Counted from the first letter of the stretch, positions 42,148 to 51,814 are shown. The stretch: DNA of 64,000 bases from DASUPK01 sp035265665 (GCA_035265665.1 DATFOK010000005.1:15230-79229), one strand, 5' to 3'. A program made the numbers and translations. Notes: generated by a model not told the origin, from the sequence alone.

Positions 42148-43225
42148 GCAACGGCCCAAGCCCGAGATCCGCCTCGACCAGCTCACCGGCCTGCGGACGA
42201 TCCTCGCGCCGGCGCGCGCCGATCGACCCTTCGACTTCGGCGGCGTCGCCACGGAGCCCGATCCGAAGGCCGCCGAGAAGTGCCCCTTCTGCGAGGGACA
42301 CGAGGACCGCACCCCGCCCGAGACCTGGGCCGATCGCCCGGGCGGCGGCGAACCGGACACGGCCGGGTGGCGGATCCGCGCAATCCCCAACCTTTATCCG
42401 GCGCTGGCGCAGGGCTGGCAGGACGACGCGGCGACTGGGCCGCAAGGCGGCGCCGAGAGCGGCGGAGGGTTTGCGGCCGTCACGGATCCCTTGCGTGCCA
42501 CCTCGCGCGGCCGGGAGCCCGACCTCTTCCGCGTTTCGATCGCGACCGGCTTCCACGAGGTGATCGTCAACTCGCCCAGGCATTGCACCTCGCTCGGTCA
42601 GCTCGACGACGCCGAGCTCGCGGCGGCGGCGGCCGGCTGGCGTGCTCGGATGCGCGCCCACTCGGAGCAAGCTGCCTACGTGCAGCTGATCATCAACGAG
42701 GGGCGTGAGGCCGGCGCCTCGCTGGAGCACAGCCACGCCCAGCTGTACCTGCTCGGCTTCGTCCCCGCGGCGGTCGCCAGGGAGCGGGAGCGCTTCTCCT
42801 CCTACAACCAGCACACGTTGGGCGGCGACCTGCTGGCGGAGATCGCCTCCGAGGAGGTGCGCCGCCGCGAGCGGCTGGTGGCGATCGACGACGACGCCCT
42901 GCTGATCTGCCCCTGGGCCTCCCGGTCACCGTTCGAGCTCCGCATCATTCCCCGCAACCCCGCGCCGAGCTTCCAGGAGGACGGCGAGGTCGGCCTGGGG
43001 ATGCTGCGCACGGCGCTGCGGGCGCTCGAAGCCCGCTTCGACGCCGTTCCCCAGTTCAACGCCTGGACGCTGACCGCCCCGCGTGGTGCGGAGACCTTCC
43101 ACTGGCACCTTGACGTCGCGCCGCGAATCGGGATTCGCGCCGGGTTCGAGATGTCGACCGGGGTCGAGCTCAACATCTTTCCGCCGGAGCGAGCCGCGGC
43201 GGAGCTCCGCGAGGCGCTTGGGTAG
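42140..43225 (+). CDS. galT: Galactose-1-phosphate uridylyltransferase-like protein
   Basis: 361 residues from GTG 42140. Zinc-type pair in KCPFCEGHEDRTP, then NLYPAL, VIVNSPRHCTSLGQL, and the HIT-like nucleophile region EHSHAQLYLLGFVP, which stands where GalT has H-P-H-x-Q. FHWHLDVAPR supplies the distal His residues. GalT exchanges UMP between UDP-glucose and galactose-1-phosphate; no other Leloir gene is in the window, so another nucleotidyl transfer is possible. Confidence 0.82.
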   Translation: MAEQRPKPEIRLDQLTGLRTILAPARADRPFDFGGVATEPDPKAAEKCPFCEGHEDRTPPETWADRPGGGEPDTAGWRIRAIPNLYPALAQGWQDDAATGPQGGAESGGGFAAVTDPLRATSRGREPDLFRVSIATGFHEVIVNSPRHCTSLGQLDDAELAAAAAGWRARMRAHSEQAAYVQLIINEGREAGASLEHSHAQLYLLGFVPAAVARERERFSSYNQHTLGGDLLAEIASEEVRRRERLVAIDDDALLICPWASRSPFELRIIPRNPAPSFQEDGEVGLGMLRTALRALEARFDAVPQFNAWTLTAPRGAETFHWHLDVAPRIGIRAGFEMSTGVELNIFPPERAAAELREALG

Positions 43226-43236
43226 GGTCCACGCCC

Positions 43237-43902
43237 GTGCCGCCGGTGCCCCGCCCCATACCGCGCTTCATCGCCGACGCCAGCGTCGAGGGGCTTCCCT
43301 ACGGCCGCTGGGCGCAGCGCCTGCGCGATGAGTTCGTCAAGGCGTGTGAGCCGCACGTTGCGGAGGCCGGCGGGCCGCCGGGGGAGCTGATCTGGTTCCC
43401 GGAGCGCGGCTGGGGCGGCCGCGTCTACGTCCCGGCGGTGGCCCCGGTCGACGGCGCTGCCGAGCCGAGCGAGTACTTCGGCTTCGTCTCCTTCACCAGA
43501 CCGGCTGAGGGCGATGCGGGCGAGGCGGCGAGCTTCGAGGCGCGCGCGGACTTCACCGACGTCACAGCCGATCAGAACCCGGACTGGATGATCGACCTGA
43601 ACGAGGAGGTGATCGGCACCTGGCGTGGCGAGAGTGACCGCCGCGGCGACGTCACCCTTGTCTGGGGCACGCCGCTGATTCCAGGGGCGAAGGGGGCCAC
43701 AGGCGAACTCGAGGCGGAGGTGGTCGACCAGACGCCGGTCACCGACGAGCGCTTCACGCTGCTCGCGCTCGACGCGGTCAAGGGGTTCCCGGATGACCTC
43801 TACCTGGAGGTCAAGATCTGGAGCACCCAGGGCCAGCAGCTCGCCGCCGAGAGCCTCTACGAGGAGCCAGAGGAATCCGAGCCGGGCGCCGGCTCCGCCT
43901 AG
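43237..43902 (+). CDS. Conserved-looking protein of unknown function
   Basis: 221 residues, GTG start. Mixed alpha/beta, acidic, without signal peptide or membrane helix. Segments such as LIWFPERGWGGRVYVPA, YFGFVSFTRP and DWMIDLNEEVIGTWRGE are well formed but not recognised. It follows galT by 11 bases and probably shares its transcript. Confidence 0.65.
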   Translation: MPPVPRPIPRFIADASVEGLPYGRWAQRLRDEFVKACEPHVAEAGGPPGELIWFPERGWGGRVYVPAVAPVDGAAEPSEYFGFVSFTRPAEGDAGEAASFEARADFTDVTADQNPDWMIDLNEEVIGTWRGESDRRGDVTLVWGTPLIPGAKGATGELEAEVVDQTPVTDERFTLLALDAVKGFPDDLYLEVKIWSTQGQQLAAESLYEEPEESEPGAGSA

Positions 43903-43921
43903 CGGACTAACCTCTCCCCGA

Positions 43922-43995
<74 letters not shown>

Positions 43996-44032
43996 CTCGC
44001 GGTCGGCGGGCCGGGCGTGGAATAGTCAGCCC

Positions 44033-45580
44033 GTGCCATCGACCCGGATGATCGAGCTGGGCGCCACGGGGCTGGAGGCCGAGGAGGTCGTCGCCGTCGC
44101 CCGGGAGGACGCCGAGGTCGAGCTCGCCGGCGACGCCCGCGACGCGATGGCCGCCAGCGCTGCGATCGTGGAGCGGCTGGCTTCCTCCGCGGAGCCCGCC
44201 TACGGCGTCTCCACCGGGTTCGGCTCGCTAGCGACCACGCCGATCCCGGCGGAGCGCCGCGAGCAGTTACAGCGGGCCCTGATCCGCTCTCACGCGGCCG
44301 GCATGGGAGAGCCGGTGGAACGGGATGTCGTGCGAGCGATGATGCTGCTGCGGGCTCGGTCGCTCGCCATGGGCTACTCGGGGGCGAGGCCCGAGGTCGC
44401 CGAGACGATCGCGGCGGTCCTGAACGCCGGGATCACGCCCGTAGTGCCGGAGCACGGCTCGCTCGGCGCCAGCGGCGACCTGGCCCCGCTCGCTCATTGC
44501 GGCCTGACCCTGATCGGCGAGGGGGAGGTCATCGACGCCGACGGGCGGCGGCGCCCGGCCGCCGAGGCGCTGCCGGAGGCCGGGATCGAACCGCTCACCC
44601 TGCGCGCCAAGGAGGGCCTGGCGCTGATCAACGGCACCGACGGCATCCTCGGCATGCTGGTACTCGCCATCCGGGACCTGCGCTTGCTGCTGCGGGGCGC
44701 CGATCTGACCGCCGCGATGTCGGTTGAGGCCCTGCTGGGCACCGATCGCGCCTTCGCCGAGGACCTGGTCGCCCTTCGCCCGCAGCCCGGACAGGCGGAC
44801 AGCGCCGCCAACCTGCGGCGCCTGCTCGACGGCTCGCCGATCGTCGCCAGCCACCGCGCGGACGATCCGCGGGTGCAGGACGCCTACTCGCTCCGCTGCG
44901 CACCGCAGGTGAACGGCGCCGCGCGGGATGCGCTCGCCTACGCCGACCGGGTCGCGGCCGAGGAGCTGCGCTCCGCCATCGACAATCCGATGGTCCTGCC
45001 CGACGGACGGATCGAGTCGTGCGGCAACTTCCACGGAGCGCCGCTCGCCCTGGCCTGCGACCTGCTGGCGATGGCCGTCGCGGATGCCGGCGCGATCGCC
45101 GAGCGGCGGACGGATCGCCTGCTGGACGCGAGCCGCTCGGAGGGCCTGCCGCCCTTCCTTGCCGAGGACCCGGGCGTGGATTCGGGGCTGATGATCGCCC
45201 AGTACACGCAGGCCGCGATGGTCGCCGAGAACCGCCGCCTCGCGGCTCCCGCCGGGGTCGACTCGCTGCCGACGAGCGCGATGCAGGAGGACCACGTCTC
45301 GATGGGCTGGGGCGCGGCCCGGAAGCTGCGAACGGCGCTGGCCAATCTCCGGCGGGTCCTCGCGGTCGAGGCGGCGTGCGCTGCGCGGGGGCTCGAGCTG
45401 CGCGCTCCGCTGGAGCCGGGGGCGGGCACCGGCGCAGTCCTCGCGGCGATCCGCTCCGCCGGCGTCCCGGGACCGGGACCGGACCGCCACCTCGCCCCTG
45501 AGCTCCAGTCGGTGGAGCAGCTGGTCGCCGGCGGCGATCTCGTGCGGGCCGCCGAGAGCGCGATCGGGGAGCTCCGGTGA
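44033..45580 (+). CDS. hutH: Histidine ammonia-lyase
   Basis: 515 residues, normal length. It removes ammonia from L-histidine to make urocanate. The autocatalytic MIO prosthetic group forms from Ala-Ser-Gly in HGSLGASGDLAPLAHCGL. Tyr in PAYGVSTGFG and the SLRCAPQVNGAARDAL and DNPMVLPDGRIESCGNFHGAP stretches are typical. GTG start, 37 bases after the tRNA. First gene of the hut operon; overlaps hutU by four bases. Confidence 0.96.
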   Translation: MPSTRMIELGATGLEAEEVVAVAREDAEVELAGDARDAMAASAAIVERLASSAEPAYGVSTGFGSLATTPIPAERREQLQRALIRSHAAGMGEPVERDVVRAMMLLRARSLAMGYSGARPEVAETIAAVLNAGITPVVPEHGSLGASGDLAPLAHCGLTLIGEGEVIDADGRRRPAAEALPEAGIEPLTLRAKEGLALINGTDGILGMLVLAIRDLRLLLRGADLTAAMSVEALLGTDRAFAEDLVALRPQPGQADSAANLRRLLDGSPIVASHRADDPRVQDAYSLRCAPQVNGAARDALAYADRVAAEELRSAIDNPMVLPDGRIESCGNFHGAPLALACDLLAMAVADAGAIAERRTDRLLDASRSEGLPPFLAEDPGVDSGLMIAQYTQAAMVAENRRLAAPAGVDSLPTSAMQEDHVSMGWGAARKLRTALANLRRVLAVEAACAARGLELRAPLEPGAGTGAVLAAIRSAGVPGPGPDRHLAPELQSVEQLVAGGDLVRAAESAIGELR

Positions 45581-47238
45581 GCGGCCCTCGTCCGGTCCGC
45601 GCGCCACGCGGCGCGGAGCTCTCCTGCCGAGGCTGGCAGCAGGAGGCGGCGATGCGGATGCTGATGAACAACCTCGACCCCGAGGTGGCCGAGAATCCCG
45701 ACCAGCTCGTCGTCTACGGCGGCAGTGGGCGGGCGGCGCGCTCCTGGGGGGCCTTCGACGCGATCGTCGGATCGCTGCGCGAGCTGGGCGCGGACGAGAC
45801 CCTGCTGGTCCAGTCGGGCAAGCCCGTCGGCGTGTTCCGCACCCACGAGTGGTCGCCGCGGGTCCTGATCGCCAACTCGAACCTGGTCGGCGACTGGGAC
45901 AACTGGGACGAGTTCCGCCGGCTCGAGGCCGAGGGCCTGACCATGTACGGCCAGATGACCGCCGGGTCCTGGATCTACATCGGGACCCAGGGGATCGTCC
46001 AGGGGACCTACGAGTGCTTCGCCGAGATCGCCCGCCGCCGCTTCGACGGATCGCTGGCCGGAACGATCTCCCTGACCGCGGGGCTCGGCGGCATGGGCGG
46101 GGCGCAGCCGCTCGCCATCACAATGAACGGAGGGGTCGCCCTCTGCATCGAGGTCGACGCCGCGCGCCTGCGGCGCCGGATCGAGACCCGCTACCTCGAC
46201 GAGGAAGCCGACGGCCTCGAGGACGCGATCGCCCGTTGCCGCGCGGCCAAGGACGGGCGCCGCGCGCTCAGCGTCGGGCTGGTCGCCAACGCCGCCGACG
46301 TGCTGCCGGAGCTCCAGAGAATGGGCTTCGAGGCCGACATTGTCACCGACCAGACCAGCGCTCACGACCCCCTCAACGGCTATGTGCCGAACCTGATGTC
46401 GCTGGAGGAGGCGCTGCGGCTGCGCGAGGAGAACGCCGAGGAGTACGTGAAGCGCTCACGCGCCGCGATCGCCGCCCACTGCGCCGCCATGGTCGGCTTC
46501 CTCGACGCCGGGGCCGAGGTCTTCGACTACGGCAACAGCCTGCGCGCCGAGGCGGAGCTCGGGGGCTTCGAGCGCGCCTTCGCCTACCCAGGCTTCGTCC
46601 CCGCCTACATTCGGCCGTTGTTCTGCGACGGCAAGGGTCCCTTCCGCTGGGTCGCCCTCTCCGGCGACCCGGCGGACATCGCCGCCACAGATAGGGCGGT
46701 GCTGGAGGAGATCCCCGACGACGAGGCGCTGCGGCGCTGGATCGAGCTCGCCGAGGAGAGGATCGCGTACCAGGGGCTGCCGGCGCGGATCTGCTGGGCG
46801 GGGTACGGCGAGAGGGCGCGGCTCGGGCTGCGCTTCAACGAGCTGGTGCGATCCGGCGAGGTCTCGGCCCCGATCGTGATCGGCCGCGACCACCTCGACT
46901 CCGGCTCGGTCGCTTCCCCCTACCGCGAAACCGAGTCGATGGCCGACGGCTCGGACCCGATCGCGGACTGGCCGCTTCTCAATGCGCTGGTCAACACCGC
47001 CGCCGGCGCCTCCTGGGTGAGCATCCACGACGGTGGCGGGGTCGGGATCGGGCGGTCGCTCCACGCCGGGATGGTCTGCGTCGCCGACGGCACCGATCTC
47101 GCGGCGGAGAAGCTCGAGCGGGTCCTCACCACCGACCCGGGGACCGGCGTCGTGCGCCACGCCGACGCAGGCTACGACCGGGCCATAGTGGTCGCCCAGG
47201 AGCGCGGCGTGCGGATCCCGATGCAGGGCGGCGAGTGA
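45577..47238 (+). CDS. hutU: Urocanate hydratase
   Basis: 553 residues. NAD-dependent hydration of urocanate to imidazolonepropionate. Family stretches are VVYGGSGRAARSWGAFD, MTAGSWIYIGTQGIVQGTYE, LTAGLGGMGGAQPLAITMNGG (NAD site), DQTSAHDPLNGY and SVASPYRETESMADGSDPIADWPLLNAL. Coupled to hutH and to the deformylase gene by 4-base overlaps. Confidence 0.97.
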   Translation: MSGPRPVRAPRGAELSCRGWQQEAAMRMLMNNLDPEVAENPDQLVVYGGSGRAARSWGAFDAIVGSLRELGADETLLVQSGKPVGVFRTHEWSPRVLIANSNLVGDWDNWDEFRRLEAEGLTMYGQMTAGSWIYIGTQGIVQGTYECFAEIARRRFDGSLAGTISLTAGLGGMGGAQPLAITMNGGVALCIEVDAARLRRRIETRYLDEEADGLEDAIARCRAAKDGRRALSVGLVANAADVLPELQRMGFEADIVTDQTSAHDPLNGYVPNLMSLEEALRLREENAEEYVKRSRAAIAAHCAAMVGFLDAGAEVFDYGNSLRAEAELGGFERAFAYPGFVPAYIRPLFCDGKGPFRWVALSGDPADIAATDRAVLEEIPDDEALRRWIELAEERIAYQGLPARICWAGYGERARLGLRFNELVRSGEVSAPIVIGRDHLDSGSVASPYRETESMADGSDPIADWPLLNALVNTAAGASWVSIHDGGGVGIGRSLHAGMVCVADGTDLAAEKLERVLTTDPGTGVVRHADAGYDRAIVVAQERGVRIPMQGGE

Positions 47239-47810
47239 GCGTTCGCGAGGTTGTCGCCATCGGCGACCCGCTGCTCCGCCGGCGAACGCGCGAGGTGAGC
47301 CCCGAGGAGATCGCCTCACCCGAGATCCAGCAGCTGATCGACGACTTGGTCGAGACCAAGCGCGCCACTCACGGGGCCGGAATCGCCGCCAACCAGGTCG
47401 GCGAGCCGGTGCGCGTGGCGATCGTCGAGGTGGAGGAGGACAACCGCCGCTATCCCTATAAGCCGCCCGAGCCGCTCACCGTGTTGATCAACCCGACGAT
47501 CGAGCCGTTGACCGATGAGATGATCGAGATCAACGAGGGCTGTCTCTCTGTTCCCGATCTCCGCGGGACCCTGCGGCGGCACCTCGAGATACGAGTCCGC
47601 TACCTCGATCGCGAGGGCACCGGCCGTGAGGAGGTCAAGCGGGGGCTCACGGCCGGCACCTACCAGCACGAGGTCGACCATCTCGACGGCATCCTGTTCG
47701 TCGACCGCGCCGATCCGCAGACGTTCGCCACCTGGGAGCAGTTCGACCGCCATCAGCGAGACGAGTTCGTGCGCAGGGTCGCGCGCCTCAACGAGGAGCT
47801 CGGCGCATGA
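47235..47810 (+). CDS. def: Peptide deformylase-family protein inside the hut operon
   Basis: 191 residues. The three deformylase motifs are intact: GAGIAANQVG (motif 1), EGCLSVPD with the metal-binding Cys, and HEVDHLDG with the two metal His and catalytic Glu. Peptide deformylase removes formyl from nascent N-formyl-Met peptides. Here the gene overlaps hutU and hutF by four bases each, so it is made with the histidine-degradation enzymes. The HutF product is N-formylglutamate and no hutG is in the operon, so this protein could deformylate that compound instead; that is inference. Confidence 0.92.
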   Translation: MSVREVVAIGDPLLRRRTREVSPEEIASPEIQQLIDDLVETKRATHGAGIAANQVGEPVRVAIVEVEEDNRRYPYKPPEPLTVLINPTIEPLTDEMIEINEGCLSVPDLRGTLRRHLEIRVRYLDREGTGREEVKRGLTAGTYQHEVDHLDGILFVDRADPQTFATWEQFDRHQRDEFVRRVARLNEELGA

Positions 47811-49153
47811 GCGAAGTGTCACCCGGCAATCTCTGGTGCGAGCTCGCTTGGCTCGGTGGCGAGCGGGCGGAGCCCGGGGTGGTGATCGAGCTGGACGGGG
47901 AGCGAATCGCCTCGGTGACAACAGGCGTCGCGAGCCCGCCGCCGGAGGCGCTCTCCCTCCCGGGAGTGACCATGCCGGGACTTGCCAATGCGCACTCGCA
48001 CGCATTCCAGCGGGCCCTGCGCGGGCGGACCCAGGTCGAGCGCGGGGACTTCTGGACGTGGCGGGAGCGAATGTACGAGGTCGCCGGCGCGATCGACCCC
48101 GACCTCTACCGCGCACTGGCCCGCGCCACCTTCGGCGAAATGGCGCTGGCGGGGATCACGGCAGTGGGCGAGTTCCACTATCTCCATCACGGCCCCGGCG
48201 GCACCCTCTACGAGGACCCGAACGCCATGGCGAACGCGGTACTCGCGGCCGCCCGCGAAGCCGGGATCCGGATCACCCTGCTCGACACCTGCTACCTGCA
48301 CGGCGGGTTCGGCCAGGAGCCGGAGGGCGGCCAGCTCCGCTTTTCGGATGGGAGCGTGGAGGCGTGGACGCAGCGGGTCAGTGCGCTCGAGACGGGCCCC
48401 GGAGCGCGGGTCGGCGCGGCGATCCACAGCGTCCGGGCGGTGGATCCCGGAGCCGCGGCGGTCGTCGCAGCAATCGCGGCCGACCGATCCTGGCCTCTCC
48501 ACGCCCACCTCTCCGAGCAGCCCGCCGAGAACGAGGGGTGCGTTGCGGCGTATGGCAAGACGCCGGCCGCGGTGCTCGCGGAGGCCGGTGCCCTCTCGGA
48601 GCGTTTCACGGCGGTCCACGCCACTCACCTGGCCGAGGACGACTTTGCGCTGCTCGACGGCCGAGGATGCGGGGTCTGCCTCTGCCCGACCACCGAGCGC
48701 GACCTTGCCGACGGCGTGGGACCGGCAGGCCGGCTCGCGGAGGCGGGTGCTCGGCTGTGCATCGGCACGGACTCGCACGCGGTGATCGACCCCTTCGAGG
48801 AGGCCCGGGGCGTCGAGCTCGACGAGCGGCTCGCCAGCGGCGTGCGGGGCAGCCACTCCTCCGCCGAGCTGTTGCGCGCCGCGACCGCGGGGGGCTGCGA
48901 GAGCATCGGGTGGCCGGACGCGGGACGGCTCGAGCCCGGCGCGCTCGCCGACCTGGTCACAGTCGGCCTCGACAGCGTGCGCCTCGCGGGAACCTCCGCG
49001 GACCAAGCTCTCCAGTCGCTGGTCTTCGCCGCGACGGCGGCGGACGTGCGACACGTGATCGTGGGAGGACGATTCGTCGTCCGCGACGGCACCCATCTCG
49101 GCCTCGACGTGCCCGCCGAGCTGGAAAACGCGATCGGGGGGCTGCCGGCATGA
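47807..49153 (+). CDS. hutF: N-formimidoyl-L-glutamate deiminase
   Basis: 448-residue amidohydrolase. It converts formimidoylglutamate to N-formylglutamate plus ammonia. Metal motif GLANAHSHAFQRALRGRTQ is a HutF hallmark, followed by WTWRERMY, GITAVGEFHYLHHGPGG, LHAHLSEQPAENEGC, VHATHLAEDD and IGTDSHAVIDPFEEAR with the catalytic Asp. Overlaps def and hutI by four bases. Confidence 0.94.
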   Translation: MSEVSPGNLWCELAWLGGERAEPGVVIELDGERIASVTTGVASPPPEALSLPGVTMPGLANAHSHAFQRALRGRTQVERGDFWTWRERMYEVAGAIDPDLYRALARATFGEMALAGITAVGEFHYLHHGPGGTLYEDPNAMANAVLAAAREAGIRITLLDTCYLHGGFGQEPEGGQLRFSDGSVEAWTQRVSALETGPGARVGAAIHSVRAVDPGAAAVVAAIAADRSWPLHAHLSEQPAENEGCVAAYGKTPAAVLAEAGALSERFTAVHATHLAEDDFALLDGRGCGVCLCPTTERDLADGVGPAGRLAEAGARLCIGTDSHAVIDPFEEARGVELDERLASGVRGSHSSAELLRAATAGGCESIGWPDAGRLEPGALADLVTVGLDSVRLAGTSADQALQSLVFAATAADVRHVIVGGRFVVRDGTHLGLDVPAELENAIGGLPA

Positions 49154-50331
49154 GCTCGCTGGCGATCGAGAACATCGGCCTACTGGTCACCAACGACGAG
49201 GTCCTCGGCGAGGGGCCACTCGGCATCGTCCGGGACGCGACGCTCGTCTTCGACGGCGACCGGGTGGCAGCCGTGGAGCGGCGAGGTGCCCAGGCGGACA
49301 CCTCCTTCGACGCCGCCGGTCGCTGCGTGCTCCCCGGCTTCGTGGACAGCCACACGCACCTGGTCTTCGCCGGCGACCGCTCCGAGGAGTTCGCCGCCCG
49401 GATGGCCGGCAAGCCCTACGAGGCGAGCGGGATCCGGATCACCACCGAGGCGACCCGCGAGGCGAGTGACGAGCAGCTGCGGGCGCTTGCCGCGGCTCGC
49501 CGGGCGGAGGCACTCCGGTCCGGCATCACGCACCTCGAGATCAAGTCCGGCTACGGGCTTGAGGTCGCCACGGAGCGGCGGCTCTGCGAGATCGCCGCCG
49601 AGCTGACCGATGACGTCACCTTCCTTGGCGCCCACGCGGTCCCGGAGGAGTACGAGGGCCAAGCCGATGACTACGTCGAGCTGGTCTGCGGCGAGATGCT
49701 GGCGGCCTGCGCACCGCCGGCGCGCTGGATCGATGTCTTCTGCGAGAAGGGTGCGTTCGACGCCGAGCAATCGCGGGCGGTCCTCGAGGCGGGCCGGTCC
49801 GCCGGGCTCGGCCTGCGAGTCCATGGCAACCAGCTCGGTCCGGGGCCGGGCATTCGACTGGCCGTCGAGACGGGGGCCGCCTCCGTCGACCACTGCACCT
49901 ACTTCGATGACGGCGACATCGACGCGCTGGCGTCGAGCGACACGGTCGCCACCTTCCTCCCCGCCACGGACTTCTCGACCCGTCAGCCGTATCCCGACGC
50001 GCGGAGAATGATCGACGCGGGAGGCCGGGTCGCGATCGCCACCAACACGAACCCCGGCTCGAGCAACACGACCTCGATGGGCTTCTGCATCGCCCTCGCG
50101 GTGCGCGACATGGGAATGACCGTCGAGGAGGCGGTGCGGGCGGCGACCCTCGGGGGCGCCACGGCCCTCCACCGCGACGACCTTGGCCGGCTTGCGCCAG
50201 GAGCCCGTGGCGACGCGGTCGTCCTCGACGCCCCCACCTACGTCGACTTCGTCTACCGCCCCGGGGTGCCGCTGACCGGCGCGGTCTTTGTCGCCGGCAG
50301 GGAAGCCTGGTCCGCCGATCTTGCGGCGTAG
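49150..50331 (+). CDS. hutI: Imidazolonepropionase
   Basis: 393 residues from ATG 49150. It opens the imidazolone ring to formimidoylglutamate. Metal-binding FVDSHTHLVFAGDR, the family block YEASGIRITTEATREASDE, HLEIKSGYGL, FLGAHAVPEEY, VHGNQLGPGPGI and ATFLPATDFSTRQPYPDARRMID are all present. NTNPGSSNTTSMGF is characteristic. Last gene of the operon. Confidence 0.96.
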   Translation: MSSLAIENIGLLVTNDEVLGEGPLGIVRDATLVFDGDRVAAVERRGAQADTSFDAAGRCVLPGFVDSHTHLVFAGDRSEEFAARMAGKPYEASGIRITTEATREASDEQLRALAAARRAEALRSGITHLEIKSGYGLEVATERRLCEIAAELTDDVTFLGAHAVPEEYEGQADDYVELVCGEMLAACAPPARWIDVFCEKGAFDAEQSRAVLEAGRSAGLGLRVHGNQLGPGPGIRLAVETGAASVDHCTYFDDGDIDALASSDTVATFLPATDFSTRQPYPDARRMIDAGGRVAIATNTNPGSSNTTSMGFCIALAVRDMGMTVEEAVRAATLGGATALHRDDLGRLAPGARGDAVVLDAPTYVDFVYRPGVPLTGAVFVAGREAWSADLAA

Positions 50332-50356
50332 GCGCAGGGAGTGATAGGACTAGCAC

Positions 50357-50770
50357 GTGATCTCGACAATCGCCGTGGGCACGGATGGCTCAGAGACGGC
50401 GGGCGAGGCGGTGAAGCAGGCGGCGGAGTTCGCCCGCCGGTTCGACGCGAAGCTCGTGCTGCTCAGCGCCTTCAAGAACGAGCCGCCCGCGACCGGGACC
50501 GTCGAGTCCCAGTGGGCCTACAGTCCGGCGGCCCAGCTCCGCGAGATCCTCTCCCGGACCGAGGCCGAGATGAAGGAGCAGGGGATCGAGTGCAGGACCG
50601 CGGTCGATGAGGGAGATCCAGCCGACGTGCTGGTGCGACTGGCCGAGGAGTGCAGCGCCGACGTCCTGGTGATCGGCAACAAGGGGATGCAGAGGAGAGT
50701 GCTGGGAAGCGTGCCGAAAACAGTCGCGCACAACGCCGACTGCTCGGTCTTCGTGGTGAAGACGACCTAG
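50357..50770 (+). CDS. Universal stress protein (UspA family)
   Basis: 137 residues, GTG start. A single Usp domain: ISTIAVGTDGSETAGEAVKQAAEFA, then ADVLVIGNKGMQRRVLGSVPKTVAHNADCSVFVV. The ATP-binding pattern G-x2-G-x-G-S is present with a shortened spacer, six residues where nine are usual. It lies 25 bases after hutI and runs toward the stress cluster on the opposite strand, meeting it tail to tail with 8 bases between. Confidence 0.9.
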   Translation: MISTIAVGTDGSETAGEAVKQAAEFARRFDAKLVLLSAFKNEPPATGTVESQWAYSPAAQLREILSRTEAEMKEQGIECRTAVDEGDPADVLVRLAEECSADVLVIGNKGMQRRVLGSVPKTVAHNADCSVFVVKTT

Positions 50771-50778
50771 AAGCCGAT

Positions 50779-51759
50779 TCAGGACTTGGAGCGGCTGCGG
50801 CGGCTTCCGCTCGATGACGCAGCGCGCGAGCCGTTCTTGCTCTGGCTGCGACTCCGGCTCTTCGATCCATTCGAGCGGCCCTCCGTGCGGCGCTTCACCT
50901 CGCCGTCCTCGATCGTTCCGCGCCAGCCACCTTCAGCCTCTTCGTCGAGCTCGATGAGCGCCTTGAAGCGATGGAGGTCAGCGCGGACCGCCCGCTTCGC
51001 GAACCGCATGCCACGGCCCATCTTCTCGAGCATCCCCTGTGGCTCGATGTCCAGACTCACTTCGATCCTGGTGAGCCGATCGGAGAGCTTGTGGAAGGTG
51101 ACCACTCCCGTTTGCGAGAGCCCCTCAGTCACGTTCCACTCGATCCGTTGATCCGGACGCTGTTCGACGATCTGGGCCTCGAATCGCCGCGTGATGCCCC
51201 AGATCTTCATCGAGACGGAGAGCGTGGTGTCGTCGGCCTGGTCGACGCTCTCGACTCGATGCATGAAGTCGGGCCAGTCCTCGAACATGGTCCAGCGGTT
51301 GTAGGCCACCTTGATCGGCACGGCCACGTCCACCGACTGCTGGATCGGCATCCGCCTGCCGCTGCCGCCATGGCCCGGCGCAGCCCTGCCCTCGTCATCG
51401 CTGTCTCCCTCCTCCGAGGAACCCGGCTTGAGCTTCGAGAGCAGTCCGCCTTCCTCACCATCACCGGAGCCCGGCATGAGCTTCGACACCGCGGCCCCCT
51501 TCGCTGCCTGCTTCGCCTGGTCGCCGACGCTCGAGACCGTGTCCGAGGCGACGTCTGAAAGCTTGTCCTTCGCCTGCCCTCCGAGATCAGAGGCTTTGGG
51601 AGCGACGCGCTTGGCGATCTGCTCCAAGGCGACCGGTAGGGCCACCAGCCCCACTCCCGCCGCGGCCAGCTTCTTCGGATCGGAGAGTGGCCCATCCTTC
51701 GACGTCGCCTTCGACGCCTCCTTCAACGCGGTCTGCGAGATCCGTGCGAGATCAGCCAT
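50779..51759 (-). CDS. SRPBCC-domain protein with Ser/Arg-rich tail
   Basis: 326 residues. An N-terminal hydrophobic helix (KLAAAGVGLVALPVALEQIA) and flexible linker lead to a START/SRPBCC ligand-binding domain at about 140-275 (VDVAVPIKVAYNRWTMFEDWPDFMHRVESV, then RIEWNVTEGLSQTGVVTFHKL). Residues about 290-326 are Ser/Arg/Lys-rich (SKSRSRSQSKNGSR). Similar cyclase/dehydrase-like proteins are common in Actinobacteria. It has its own sigma-B-like promoter and a GGAAGGAAGAGGGA ribosome site. It is the last gene of the stress cluster. Confidence 0.82.
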   Translation of the reverse strand: MADLARISQTALKEASKATSKDGPLSDPKKLAAAGVGLVALPVALEQIAKRVAPKASDLGGQAKDKLSDVASDTVSSVGDQAKQAAKGAAVSKLMPGSGDGEEGGLLSKLKPGSSEEGDSDDEGRAAPGHGGSGRRMPIQQSVDVAVPIKVAYNRWTMFEDWPDFMHRVESVDQADDTTLSVSMKIWGITRRFEAQIVEQRPDQRIEWNVTEGLSQTGVVTFHKLSDRLTRIEVSLDIEPQGMLEKMGRGMRFAKRAVRADLHRFKALIELDEEAEGGWRGTIEDGEVKRRTEGRSNGSKSRSRSQSKNGSRAASSSGSRRSRSKS

Positions 51760-51789
51760 TCCCTCTTCCTTCCTCGGAGTACTGAGCGG

Positions 51790-51814
51790 TTACCCCGCGC
51801 CGAGACCCGCAAAC
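51790..51814 (-). promoter_or_regulatory. Sigma-B/sigma-F-like promoter for the SRPBCC gene
   Basis: On the minus strand GTTT (51814-51811) and GGGTAA (51795-51790) are 15 bases apart, matching the actinobacterial/Firmicute general-stress pattern GTTT-N14-16-GGGTA. It lies about 31 bases before the ATG at 51759, giving a short leader. Position and spacing agree with a real promoter. Confidence 0.65.

Noticed and set aside
47626..50331. Single 901-codon frame across def, hutF and hutI
   Set aside because: Only the last 393 codons (hutI) are real; the rest is the wrong frame of def and hutF.
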